In this document: one piece after another, positions 10,501-18,400 of the stretch
Numbering within the stretch: the stretch's first letter is position 1
How the letters are laid out: every line of letters begins with the position of its first letter
DNA from: a virus
Virus record (IMG/VR): IMGVR_UViG_3300031885_000041
Span: 1 to 42,477 of that record
DNA length: 42,477 bases
Reading direction: 5' to 3' (one strand)
The notes under the pieces: generated by a model
Databases searched by the model: none
What the model saw: only the letters and a program-made list of their open reading frames with translations
Told to the model about the DNA's origin: nothing
Position numbers and translations under genes: made by a program

Positions 10501-12818
10501 CTAGAAAATGGCTTTTTCCTAAATAGGAAATTCTGTACAGCGCCGACGCCAGCAGCATTGGAAATCGCTATTAATTGATAAATGTTATAGGATCCCGAGG
10601 CATTAACGTCATATCCAGATTTTTGTACCGAATTAATAACAGAATTTACTCTGTTCATAAAATCCTGTTGTGCTACGCTATCTGCCACCCTGCGCACATC
10701 TTTATTGATTATAACATTCTTTCTGGAGAATGTCCTCTGGAATTTGGAATATGTGTCAGGATTGTTTTGGGCCACAAACAGCTTCACTATGCCATTACGC
10801 ACTACCGCGTCAGTTATGAACTGACCAACTAGCAACTTCAACTCGCTTATCATATATGGAGTATCAACATTAAGCCCCATCTCTTTCAATTTGGCAGTGT
10901 CGATAGCATATCCAAGATACTTGTCACCCACTTTTTTAACAACGCCTGGTAAATTACCAGGACTGTATTTAATAGTTGTCCCTTCCTTTCTGGCAACTAC
11001 GGCTTTTGGATTTGCCCGTACAAATTCCTTTACTGCCGCTTCATCGACAGGAACCCTTACCCAAATATTAGTTCCACGCATTTTTTTGCTAAAATTCAAC
11101 CACGCTTCCCCAAGTTTGCTATATTCTTCAGACGATATGCCAGTTGCACGCTGGGCTTCAGGATGTGCTGCCAACTTACTTACGAAAGATCCAAATTGAA
11201 CCTGCGTAGATCCAAATGATGTATCAGAATCGCTTACAGTATAACCTCCACCAGATTCTAAAGTGCTAATGATTTGATATGCCTTTTGTATATCTACACC
11301 ACGCACATCTTTCAATCCGGTGAAATTCGTCGTCGGCTGGACGATGCCCTTTGGCCCAAACTTTTTCTCAAGAACGCTCAGAACTTCATCGGCATAGGCA
11401 GCGCGTTTCGATAAGAAGATGGACGCTTTCTTAATTTCTTCACCTGTAATATTTTCCTTTACCTTGGCGGATTCCATTTGTTTGTCTGTGGGCATCTTTA
11501 CCTTAATCGTCTTCTCTTTTTCAAAAAATGCCTTCGCTAACCTATGATTGCCATCGACAATCTGATTTTTATACATAAGTATTGGATAACTAAGATCCGC
11601 ATCACGAATCATTTCCATCTCGCCAGCATATTGTTCGGGATTGTTCAAAACATCCTGTGGACTGTATCCCCAGGATTTTTCAGCGAGTTGGGGGCGCAGG
11701 CTTTCCACCGGCATATTCCTGATCGGATTGCTTTCTGTGAGATGCCACAATTTTTCGATATTGTAAACATTCCCCTGTTCATCATCATATATCTGATTAA
11801 TCTCCCACTCCTTATCTTCTGATTTATTGCTTTTTGCAAGTTCAAAATTATCTATATGTTTAACATGAAATTCATTCATTGTGGCGTCTTTCGGTTTCTT
11901 GTCTTCACGGAATCTAGAAAAGCTTTGATGTCGCAAACCACCAGGCAAACGCTCTTGAAAATTTATTTCAACCACAAAAAGACCCCTTTTTAATTTACTC
12001 TTAATCGCTTCTTCATCTTTTTTTGAGAAATTACTAATTTCGCTTATATGATAGAGCTTACCCTGATAGTATTGCCCAAACAACGCCTTTAACTTACCCT
12101 TATCCGACATCTCGTATTCATATACGACATAGTCATCGGAATCACTCTTACCAAGTCCGGCACCTTTAAATTTATACATAACATCTTTAGGCTTTGGTTC
12201 ACCTTTTCCAATTTCTTTATAATGATATGGTTTGTCTTTAATTTTAAGAACTATTCCCTCACCACCACTATCAACTGCCTCCTTCATAACATTTTGCCAT
12301 TTTAAAAATGGAAACTGTTTTGTAATTTGAATTCTAGATGAAGGCTTTACCAATTTTTCTAAGATGTTGCGACGAGTTGAAAATGATTCTTTTGTAATAT
12401 TTTTACCACTAACCCACAAAATATCATACAGGAATATCTTTAATTCACCTGGCAAATTTTTTGCCACTTCTTGTGAGTTTTTTGGACTAGAACCGGCCAA
12501 AGAAGTTACCTTTCCCACGTCTTGTTTTCCATTATAAAGATATACCAATTCTCCTTCTACTATTGTATTATTTGGTAAAAAATTCAAAGCATTTGTTAAT
12601 GTTGGAAAATTGTCGGTTTTTTTTTCGCCCTTTCGGCTATAAATATTGATCTTATTATCCGATTTAATAATCTGTAATTTCCAACCATCGTATTTGATTT
12701 CAACAACTATGTCTTTTTCGCTATATGTTTCAAGCAATTCTTCTGGATTATTTATCTGCGTCAATCTCATAAGAGAAATTGGTTTTAAAGATGATCTTTT
12801 CAAAATTAAAAAGGTCAT
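4512..12818 (-). CDS. Giant 2768-residue LigD-like multi-enzyme protein: DNA ligase, ParB-like, ASCH, AEP polymerase, zinc regions, 3'-phosphoesterase
   Basis: One uninterrupted frame. Residues 15-313: ATP-dependent DNA ligase with nucleophile K42 (KYDG), EGIVLK at 187-192, YKFK at 215-218 and a LigD-type OB domain. Residues 345-445: ParB/sulfiredoxin-like, DGNHR at 422-426. Residues 474-819: unknown. Residues 820-914: charged helices. Residues 920-1010: ASCH domain (KRQMTIR); 1028-1110: second PUA/ASCH-like domain. Residues 1136-1345: AEP/LigD polymerase with D1228-x-D1230, SGGSGIH ending at H1270, LRVPWSL at 1325-1331. Residues 1400-1735: unknown part then Lys/Pro/Glu-rich linker. Residues 1740-2545: unknown with Cys pairs 1922/1925, 1950/1953 and 2053/2058. 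Residues 2645-2765: LigD 3'-phosphoesterase (H2652, H2660, D2662, R2664, H2697, Y2701). SKRA motifs end at 473, 819 and 914. Start overlaps the HNH stop (ATGA); the ribosome site is weak. Domain calls are firm; the joint role in end joining is inference. Confidence 0.9.
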   Translation of the reverse strand: MTFLILKRSSLKPISLMRLTQINNPEELLETYSEKDIVVEIKYDGWKLQIIKSDNKINIYSRKGEKKTDNFPTLTNALNFLPNNTIVEGELVYLYNGKQDVGKVTSLAGSSPKNSQEVAKNLPGELKIFLYDILWVSGKNITKESFSTRRNILEKLVKPSSRIQITKQFPFLKWQNVMKEAVDSGGEGIVLKIKDKPYHYKEIGKGEPKPKDVMYKFKGAGLGKSDSDDYVVYEYEMSDKGKLKALFGQYYQGKLYHISEISNFSKKDEEAIKSKLKRGLFVVEINFQERLPGGLRHQSFSRFREDKKPKDATMNEFHVKHIDNFELAKSNKSEDKEWEINQIYDDEQGNVYNIEKLWHLTESNPIRNMPVESLRPQLAEKSWGYSPQDVLNNPEQYAGEMEMIRDADLSYPILMYKNQIVDGNHRLAKAFFEKEKTIKVKMPTDKQMESAKVKENITGEEIKKASIFLSKRAAYADEVLSVLEKKFGPKGIVQPTTNFTGLKDVRGVDIQKAYQIISTLESGGGYTVSDSDTSFGSTQVQFGSFVSKLAAHPEAQRATGISSEEYSKLGEAWLNFSKKMRGTNIWVRVPVDEAAVKEFVRANPKAVVARKEGTTIKYSPGNLPGVVKKVGDKYLGYAIDTAKLKEMGLNVDTPYMISELKLLVGQFITDAVVRNGIVKLFVAQNNPDTYSKFQRTFSRKNVIINKDVRRVADSVAQQDFMNRVNSVINSVQKSGYDVNASGSYNIYQLIAISNAAGVGAVQNFLFRKKPFSRGQTHYLVRANKMITKVTGIASDYPPNDGMSGFGGTRVATFMFSKRASEEWSDEEKTLTVPFLTNEQLIARDIVLKELQKELNENEDLLEEIRTEYEEEFSRKIDKSELKPLLKDEVEKHIIKRWPQIPEKKATTIMLSKRAAYKDVAGTLYFPGQYAEEIKSGKRQMTIRANDVPVKIDEVVKCMTYSGSRVCDIKITSKETMSLGRIQKAFGKHIAKSLEQKFGKNCRFVVIRFELFKNINEADDLPTVPFPQEEYKGLEYKLKSGKGIYTTRISRERGKYKEGQEFITPWGHKVKVMSVVQLEGVENHPFLDELTEEQKKQIGKHKYDLVRFEKIVRNKADDEKDEGDKKWDEILIDKDDVKLTRKQIRSHYEKSDIRKKIMVRIKGKPILIYLGIGKNQKILKRNHDGKQITITNDDPEKNEDPHNYFYWTKRRLLAIHEVFETKTNLGFVDLDIHGKFEFGQAEKYARKLVGKIKEKFGSIPMLYQSGGSGIHIEFGLKREIQINDLRKELKELLDEFNKDWDDVTTGVVKGSGMRSDVSTLHNKGSLRVPWSLGETYGKVKKPLSDVQDDDDYGNDTWGRKNISDPTWPPGDALISQPTGGTTVSPTGNVGSYNMSDDGSFAMSVRDGLVKSAFSDIVEEYIWLWDGDRLYFTQSVETDALGKTSRKQVHHYDLAMRAGLENYDDDRYARGFVTFYRSKSKKPEITTYGHAFVDLSSRLQDRLERAADLVPGSYTNTIIDPTGTKIPQEVEAYKRLNMIWKIAARIDDENVEKFWEEYPELAEESETEGEEESLGFGSEEEEEATRRPIKKSPVPVVAIPVLKQPPIDKLLQKPTEKPVEMPKKPKEVRIKSTEKTFKDIVEPKSETSVKPTKPTKTKKVLVRDQLIDEILDNIASKTKMPSKTEVSPKTEKSKKDFSIPKSDEEDIVSQMLAGEDEDIGKDLLEKPVEHLRPSAFGKVEPLADDKGNVLVRWPIITTIPKMSEEARLYFTPEALSEGPSLRKLFMNPKAWELLRNEKQLIQSWILPAIVMTIGAKWFKINSGRNYAGKKRSKYGKTVEDTPFRMFDENDAEAIKRGMLVEDLPKTQKYVQDINRILAKILEEYFAKGFNMEPIDACCYKTLGREMTKIVAEDNDHKEVRYPVCAICKAQKSKNADISKMKRTTVEKNLWTCLECQKRAEQLESVDLSDVKAKILKLNDEIDKIKHQIMQSGVSLEDVETEQEKQRVSEKIETSKKKYEALKLVMLNMKEKENDISNEINKLRAQRNVPYMHTWCPNDSCPGQRVPLTSIDWNNSFWKTPAGIEAQTALMEKMEIMPPGEYKSEQKASDLSENDQKRGQKPPQWMLDVPFICPHDNVHFTLRDAVGKGYEQRGGLFWKPYQRSEWIPKGERSVPQEAMENIGTDNDVEEKIAYQQLGKLARNIFLKKYWDVYNLTNEYISTEIEKNRPIDRIVHDQGYISLQRRLILYDVVRDFSAIDSELFVGWLAGREFGKKFVKDDDGKIKNKPIIKNKSSKNKSLLPTKREEIYLPLLQQWVDKMLLERGGYEKYHLDDWVTDSEMDGIPHFSDGGAYFVSKIEEKTIDAEEAGPVFNGFECGLKPKMRGGKPLRGKSESNVKLLRVLGVWKLTSADLVLLGDINSKLPGILDGTTAIQNSETVRKLLKGKSNRISEIYGHDFHRASLNAEGSMFAPDEYVLVKALIMPSKYYWAPIEHIKNLRKDSDDDDMFYQFGMEAAGHNDDPTYWSQLNNMLKGLKNPEEMKAVIEGQILHHGVDTQEEMSPVITVIEEDLDREYNEYKKNKPKREKKTEKVIEVVMEDLDKEYNEYLKTLSKPPKSDARDTLSSYKKKREFDETSEPEGKVEKKNKHRFVIQNHLADRAGQHWDLRLENDEGAMSSWAVPKHKLPDGKTKLLAVKTEDHPISYMRFEGEIPTGEYGSGKVEVYDSGTYEEIEWGKSKIMFRLKGKKEKKTYNLIHTDGNRWLLMVAKEDE

Positions 12819-13672
12819 AAGTCACCAACATCATTAAATCTAACAACATTGCTTAACCAATTACCCCACTGCTCGTCAGTAAAATCATGTTTTCCTAAAT
12901 TACAATTTTTACAACAAGAAACACAATTTTCAATCAAATATCCAATGGTATTATTAACTCTATCTATGCCGATATTATTTTTGGTAATAGTTCCACAATA
13001 TTTACAAGGCAAATCATTAAAAGTTAAAAACTGATCAAATGTAAGGTTAAAACATATTTGTCTAGTTTGAGCGCCCCTTATAAGCCCATTGTAAAATTCT
13101 TTAAAATATCTTTTTCTAGACAAAACGCGTTCTACAATTCTTGATAAATTATATTTTCTATAATTTACAATTTGTCTGAGATATGACTGCCATTCTTTAT
13201 AATCAATATTATTTTTGGCATAATTACATATTGTGCAACAAGATGTACAATTACTTATTGAATATCCTAATTTATTATTTTTTCTATCTATACCTATCGT
13301 TTTGATTTTACTACCACAATATGTACATGGCTGTTGCCAAAAAGATACAAACTCTACAAACGCTAAGTCAAAACATAATTTTCTCTTTTTAGCATCTGCT
13401 TTATAGGTGCGAAATTTACATTTTATCCCACTTTTGTGTTTAATATAGCAGTTGTGAGCAGAAATCTTATGAGTTAGTGCTAATTTATTCTTGTTTGTTT
13501 TGTAGTACTGTTTTTGCCAAACAAGCATTTTTTCTTTATTTTTTTCGTATCGCAACTTATTATATGTTTTTCTACAAGACTTACACCACGCCTCAAACCC
13601 GTCTTTTGTGGCTTTGTTTTTGTTAAACTCGTTTTTATTCAATAAATTTTTACATTTAGAACACTTTTTCAT
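12815..13672 (-). CDS. Free-standing homing-type endonuclease with two HNH-like domains
   Basis: 285 residues, start after GGAG. An N-terminal zinc-binding part (CSKCK and CKSCRK, residues 4-36) precedes two copies of the same zinc-bound HNH-like core: CTYCGS with GIDRKNN and CCTICN near residues 115-165, and CKYCGT with GIDRVNN and CCKNCN near residues 225-270. Each copy has four Cys positions and the ID-R-NN catalytic region. Family knowledge: such proteins are selfish endonucleases common in large phages that cut DNA near their own insertion site. The gene is wedged between a virion-block gene and the giant LigD-like gene, whose start it overlaps by four bases, so it may have displaced that gene's original ribosome site. 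The protein is very rich in Lys, Asn and Tyr, unlike its neighbours, which fits recent acquisition. Confidence 0.85.
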   Translation of the reverse strand: MKKCSKCKNLLNKNEFNKNKATKDGFEAWCKSCRKTYNKLRYEKNKEKMLVWQKQYYKTNKNKLALTHKISAHNCYIKHKSGIKCKFRTYKADAKKRKLCFDLAFVEFVSFWQQPCTYCGSKIKTIGIDRKNNKLGYSISNCTSCCTICNYAKNNIDYKEWQSYLRQIVNYRKYNLSRIVERVLSRKRYFKEFYNGLIRGAQTRQICFNLTFDQFLTFNDLPCKYCGTITKNNIGIDRVNNTIGYLIENCVSCCKNCNLGKHDFTDEQWGNWLSNVVRFNDVGDL

Positions 13673-13709
13673 TCATCTGCTCCAAATTAAATGAAATTTC
13701 TTTCGCCTC

Positions 13710-15146
13710 TTATTTTGACATTAAAGATACGAGCTTGCTAATGCGTAATTGTCGTTTTGAAGCGGTTTTTTCTTTTGTTGTTAAATTCAATTGAGTTTTT
13801 TTATTATGTTTTTTTGCCTCAGGGCCTTGTTTTTCTAAAAGGTATATAATTTTACCATCATTGTCTTCCTTAAGTTCCTTATGATTTTTATTAATGCTTC
13901 CTTTTTGTAGGTAAGTAAACAACCTCACACCCGGAGTTTTTTTCTTTGCCTTTTCTAAATCCTTTCCATTGACAATTTCAGCCCAGACATATTCAGCACG
14001 CCGGCGCCTTTTACTAATTTCCGGACTTTCCTTTTTCGGCGTTTCAGTGGACTTACTAGGACTTTCGGGCGCAACCTCTGATACCTCAATAGGTTCGGCT
14101 TCGAGACTACCAGATTCAACTTCTGGAGTTGTTAGTTTTTGTTCTGGTCTATTTGCCAGTTCCTTTTCAAGCGCCTCTTCTTCGTCTGTAAGAATGTCAG
14201 TTGCTGGCTCAGTTTTCTTTTTTGTGGGTCCAGCTGGAATCGGAGGTAGCATCGCTGGTGGAAAACCCTTACCTTTCGGCGGCTCGGATTTTTCTGGCAC
14301 TACAAGCTTTTTTTCCACCTTGCTTTCAACTGGCGTTTTTAATTCCTCGGTCGATTCCGATACTTCTTTGTAATATGTGTACTTTTCATCTTCCTTGATT
14401 ATCCGCCATATTGAATCACCAAAAACCGCTTTCATAACATTTAGGCGGGTGTCTTCCTGTAATTTCCTGTAGTCAGACGGTTTGCCTTTGATAGGTCTCA
14501 TCAATCTCGTGTAATGTGGAGCCCTTTCTCTGTCAATCCTGACCATGGTTTCGTCCGAAGACACGAATATTTTCTGCTGACCCTCTGTCCTGTCAACAGG
14601 CAGCCATTTCACATCGTCCTGAATGCCACCTCCCGTCATTCTTTCAACCTTCTCCGACGGTGTCAGGTATTCAGGCTCTTTCTCTTCCTTTTCCTGCTGA
14701 TCTTTGAATTTCATAATATATGATAGGAATCTACCATAAATCACATCAAAAGGTTTCGTGATATCTTTGGTATTGAGTATTTTTAACTTATCGAGTTTAA
14801 TACGCCAGTCTTGTAAATCGTGGTTTTTAACATCTTTCTTCAGCTCGCTAATAACTTTCTCTGCCTCATCTACACGCTCCTGAATCTTTTCCTGAGCTTC
14901 CTTCGCTGCATTGTAAAGCTCCTTATATTCCGAATAAAACCAGGTCTTAGCTTTGCCCTTCATACGCTTCCATACATTTGCCCAAAAACCAGCTAATTTA
15001 ACAATATCGTTACTATATTCTGCCGTCCGCTCAATATATTCGTCAAGCAGCGCAGTGCTTTCAAAATCACCCATCTGGTCGAAAAAATCAGCAGCAGCCA
15101 CAATTTCTATCATCGATGGTATATATGGAAGCCCTTTGTTAATCAT
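13710..15146 (-). CDS. Hypothetical virion-block protein with N-terminal hairpin motif and disordered linker
   Basis: 478 residues, not recognised. Residues 12-42 carry the recurring helical hairpin (core AADFFDQMGDFESTALLDEY). Residues 60-160 are helical and charged. Residues 165-270 form a likely globular part (DDVKWLPVDRTEGQQ). A long Pro/Glu/Lys-rich disordered stretch (about 275-390) follows, and then a basic C-terminal domain (AEYVWAEIVNGKDLEKAK) ending in KLVSLMSK. EISKRRRRAE near 385-394 and ASKRQ near the end resemble but do not match the SKRA motif. It starts within the last codons of the small gene downstream of the portal, suggesting co-expression with the portal operon. Confidence 0.7.
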   Translation of the reverse strand: MINKGLPYIPSMIEIVAAADFFDQMGDFESTALLDEYIERTAEYSNDIVKLAGFWANVWKRMKGKAKTWFYSEYKELYNAAKEAQEKIQERVDEAEKVISELKKDVKNHDLQDWRIKLDKLKILNTKDITKPFDVIYGRFLSYIMKFKDQQEKEEKEPEYLTPSEKVERMTGGGIQDDVKWLPVDRTEGQQKIFVSSDETMVRIDRERAPHYTRLMRPIKGKPSDYRKLQEDTRLNVMKAVFGDSIWRIIKEDEKYTYYKEVSESTEELKTPVESKVEKKLVVPEKSEPPKGKGFPPAMLPPIPAGPTKKKTEPATDILTDEEEALEKELANRPEQKLTTPEVESGSLEAEPIEVSEVAPESPSKSTETPKKESPEISKRRRRAEYVWAEIVNGKDLEKAKKKTPGVRLFTYLQKGSINKNHKELKEDNDGKIIYLLEKQGPEAKKHNKKTQLNLTTKEKTASKRQLRISKLVSLMSK

Positions 15147-15405
15147 TTGCGGAGTCCCTCCGGTTCTGTTTCTTCCTTGCTCTTTTTATAATACCCTTTT
15201 CAAGTTCTATAGCAGCTAAAAGTGCCCTAAGCATCTGCACTCTCATTCTTGTAGTTTTCTGCTGATCTTCCCACGCTTTCAGTGATTCTGCTATTTTAAC
15301 ACAAAGATGATCTGCTTTTTTATCATCACTGCCTTTTAAACAATCCTTCACTTCTTTGCGCCATAATTGGCAGATTTTTTGAAATTCATTATCTTCTTTC
15401 TTCAT
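15139..15405 (-). CDS. Small helical hypothetical protein
   Basis: 88 residues with a good AGGAG site. It appears wholly alpha-helical and charged (KAWEDQQKTTRMRVQMLRAL; basic tail KRARKKQNRR). It lies directly between portal and the 478-residue gene, overlapping the latter by eight bases. A small scaffold or head accessory role is possible from position only. Confidence 0.6.
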   Translation of the reverse strand: MKKEDNEFQKICQLWRKEVKDCLKGSDDKKADHLCVKIAESLKAWEDQQKTTRMRVQMLRALLAAIELEKGIIKRARKKQNRRDSAND

Positions 15406-15408
15406 GTC

Positions 15409-18400
15409 TTATACTCCTGGTGACCCACCAGCTCCAGCCCCAGGCCCAAGTGGTGGTGTTCCACCTGGAATCTCAGGTGCGCCGGCCCCTGGTGCCCCCC
15501 CTGGTGCCGGTGGCGGAGCTAACTCTGGCAATCCACCACCCAGTCCACCACCTCCCATCGGAGGCATTCCACCGCCTCCTGGGGCCCCTGCTAACCCACC
15601 AGCCTCTGGAGGCATAGCCATACCAGCACCACCTTCTGGCTGTTGTTCTCCCGCAGGCTCTGAAATAGGTTTTTCTGGGTCAAGTGCACGCAACTCACTC
15701 AACGACATTGTCGCTAAAGCTTGCTCTTCACGCTGCACAATCGCAGTATCAATGCGTTCCTGACGCATCTTTACCTTTTCATCATCATAATTCAATCCAA
15801 GACTTCTATATAAAGTCTGTACTGAGGCCTGTTTCGAGCCAACAAGCCCAGTAATATTCTGGATGTAATCACTTAAATCATATAGATTCATCTGATTCCA
15901 TTCAACTTCAGGAACAATTAGGCGCTTCTTGCCATCTTTGTATTCAAAGAAACCCTGTACTTCACTAATTGGAGCAAATACCTTGTTTGTTAACCAACGG
16001 GCTATCATGTTTCTGAAATTAAAATACCGCTGTCTTAACACCTCTAACCCAATTGATGCAGAGGCATATACTGAACTTTCCTGATCTATAACAGCGGGCG
16101 GAATCATTAGCGCTGTATAGATATTCTTTATAATGAGATTCATATCTTCAGAGATCTCAAGTACCTGCCCAGAAGCACCGACGCGCGTAATATCTACACC
16201 CGCGTGAGTAACAAGCTTGAAATCCTTATCATATTGCGCCTCTTCAAGCATCTGCCTGAAATATTCAAGATCTTCTGCCGTTGCGCGATAATCACCATCT
16301 CCAGTACCACCAACTTTAACAATGGTGATTGGGTTCACTAAGCCGTCAGCTTGGGCGTATTTACAGTTTCCCTGAATAGTAATTTTCCCATTACGGCGGG
16401 TAACAAATAAACCATTTGGGACTTCAAAACAAAAAACCTCGCCAGAATATGGCGTCTTTCTAAATGTGGCTCCGCCACCATTTCCACTATCTTTGCGATT
16501 ACCATATATTATTGGAAAGCATCCATAAACAGTATTTGACCAAGCAACAGACCAATACAATTTTCCCTGTCCATTTTTGGCACGATCTACAAGTGGGGCA
16601 TATCCACACTTAAATGCTATTTCCTGTATATCATCGGCCAGTTGTTTAGAAATGGTGGAGTATCTATAGCCAATTGACGATGTGCCATATTTGCTTGGAT
16701 TTATTCTGGCGTCACCCTCGGACAAGGCTGTAAGAAGAATGTCAAGCAATTCAGGTGATAATTCTTTAACCCACTGCGGAAGATGTTTATTATGGCTATT
16801 TGTTCCTATTTCATCAGCAAAATGATTACTTAGCGCCTTATTTGAAATTTTCCAATTTTCCATCGAGCAGTGATTATTTAATGAAAAGCCCCTGGTATTT
16901 TCACTAAATCGAATTCCCAAATGTTTGTCACAATAACCAGCAAGCATTGTCATAGAATTGCGTATGGAATCTATATGTTCTGATTTAACACTTTGATTAC
17001 ATCCAACTCCATACTGATAAGTACTTGTATTATAAGAAATACATCCTTCTGCGACCAAATGTCCTAGGATCTTCATATAATCCTCAGCGGGAATCTTATA
17101 ACCACATACATCAACTTCTGAAATTTCTTTGCCTTGCCAATCAACTACACAGCGGGTTTTGTAAAAATAGCCCTTCTTTATATTTTGCGCTTCTATAAAA
17201 TCAAAATTATGATAGCCATTTCCATGAGATCTGCTTTGTGCTAACCACATCCTGTGTCCTGGTGTTACAAGCATATCTATCTTTTTGCCAGAAAAGCGAT
17301 ACATATCACCATCATAATGTTTTTTAAAACGATCTACCGGCTTTTGATATTCCAATTGATTTGTGTTGGAATTGAAAGTGCCAATAACATCATCGTCTGT
17401 AACTTCATCATAAAATTTGAAACCATCTTTGGTTAATACCTCTGTATCTGTTGAATAGCATTCGCGAAGCTTGTCATAAAGCATTAAGTCTTTAAACGCA
17501 CTTACTATAATACTGGTTCCACGAACATCATAAGGGCTCGAAAGCATTTTTAAATGAGACACATTGAAGTTATCTAGCCTAATATCCTGACCAGTCCTCA
17601 CGGCGTGAATGATATTTGGTGGTATCTGCTGTCGAAGTTGGACATCAGCAGGGTTATTACTCAGAACAAGTCGCTGTAATACTTGGTCGGGTCTTAATGA
17701 AATAAGGGGTTCGCCACCCAATACCGCCTTTTTTACGTGTATATAATCTGGGTTTTGAATAATGAATCTAGACCATTTACCAGTGCCCTCATCAAATTCA
17801 CAAAATGGGAAAACCTCACCCATTTTCCAGTGTTCTAACGCCAAATCACCAAGCATAGTAAGGGCATCAGCCTCTTCCATCATATCTTCAAAAAACACAC
17901 GCACTTTTGGATCATGACATTTGAGGTTAATTTTACTAATTGGATATGTTGCATGTAGTGTAATCACATTACGCACAATTGGATGCAATAGAAAAAAGTT
18001 TCTTATCCAGGCGTTAACTGTTGTCCTATCCCGTGGCAGATTTAGGTTCGCCATCGTAAAAAGAGGACTATAAACCTCAGGAGCCAATCTTTCTACGCTA
18101 GAACCAGACGAAGTAGCTGCGCCACCGCCAGAAGTACCAACGCTTGCGGCTATTTTTCTGATGCTTTCGGCCCTTATATTTTCGGACATTTGTTGTTTAT
18201 AAGCTTCACTGTGTACTACAGCACCAAATGGTGATATTTGATTTGAACCTGTAACACTAGATCTCCGTGCATTGCCCATACTGACACCATCTTGTGCGGA
18301 CAACCACGCACCCCTACTAATCTTATTTTCATCAGTAGCTGAAGGGGTGGGCATTGCACCACGCTTGAGGTGACTACTTTCATATGTTCCACCCTCAACT

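Noticed and set aside
10362-11399. Lysozyme or transglycosylase reading of residues 474-819 of the giant protein (ESGGG...GSTQ resembles a catalytic Glu region)
   Set aside because: Only one short resemblance, no second conserved block; not enough to name a function.
4512-12818. Assembly artefact or several genes fused by lost stops
   Set aside because: The frame is continuous with uniform coding character, no internal ribosome-site plus ATG pair was noticed at the domain junctions, and linkers are typical of natural fusions. Artefact remains possible but is not favoured.
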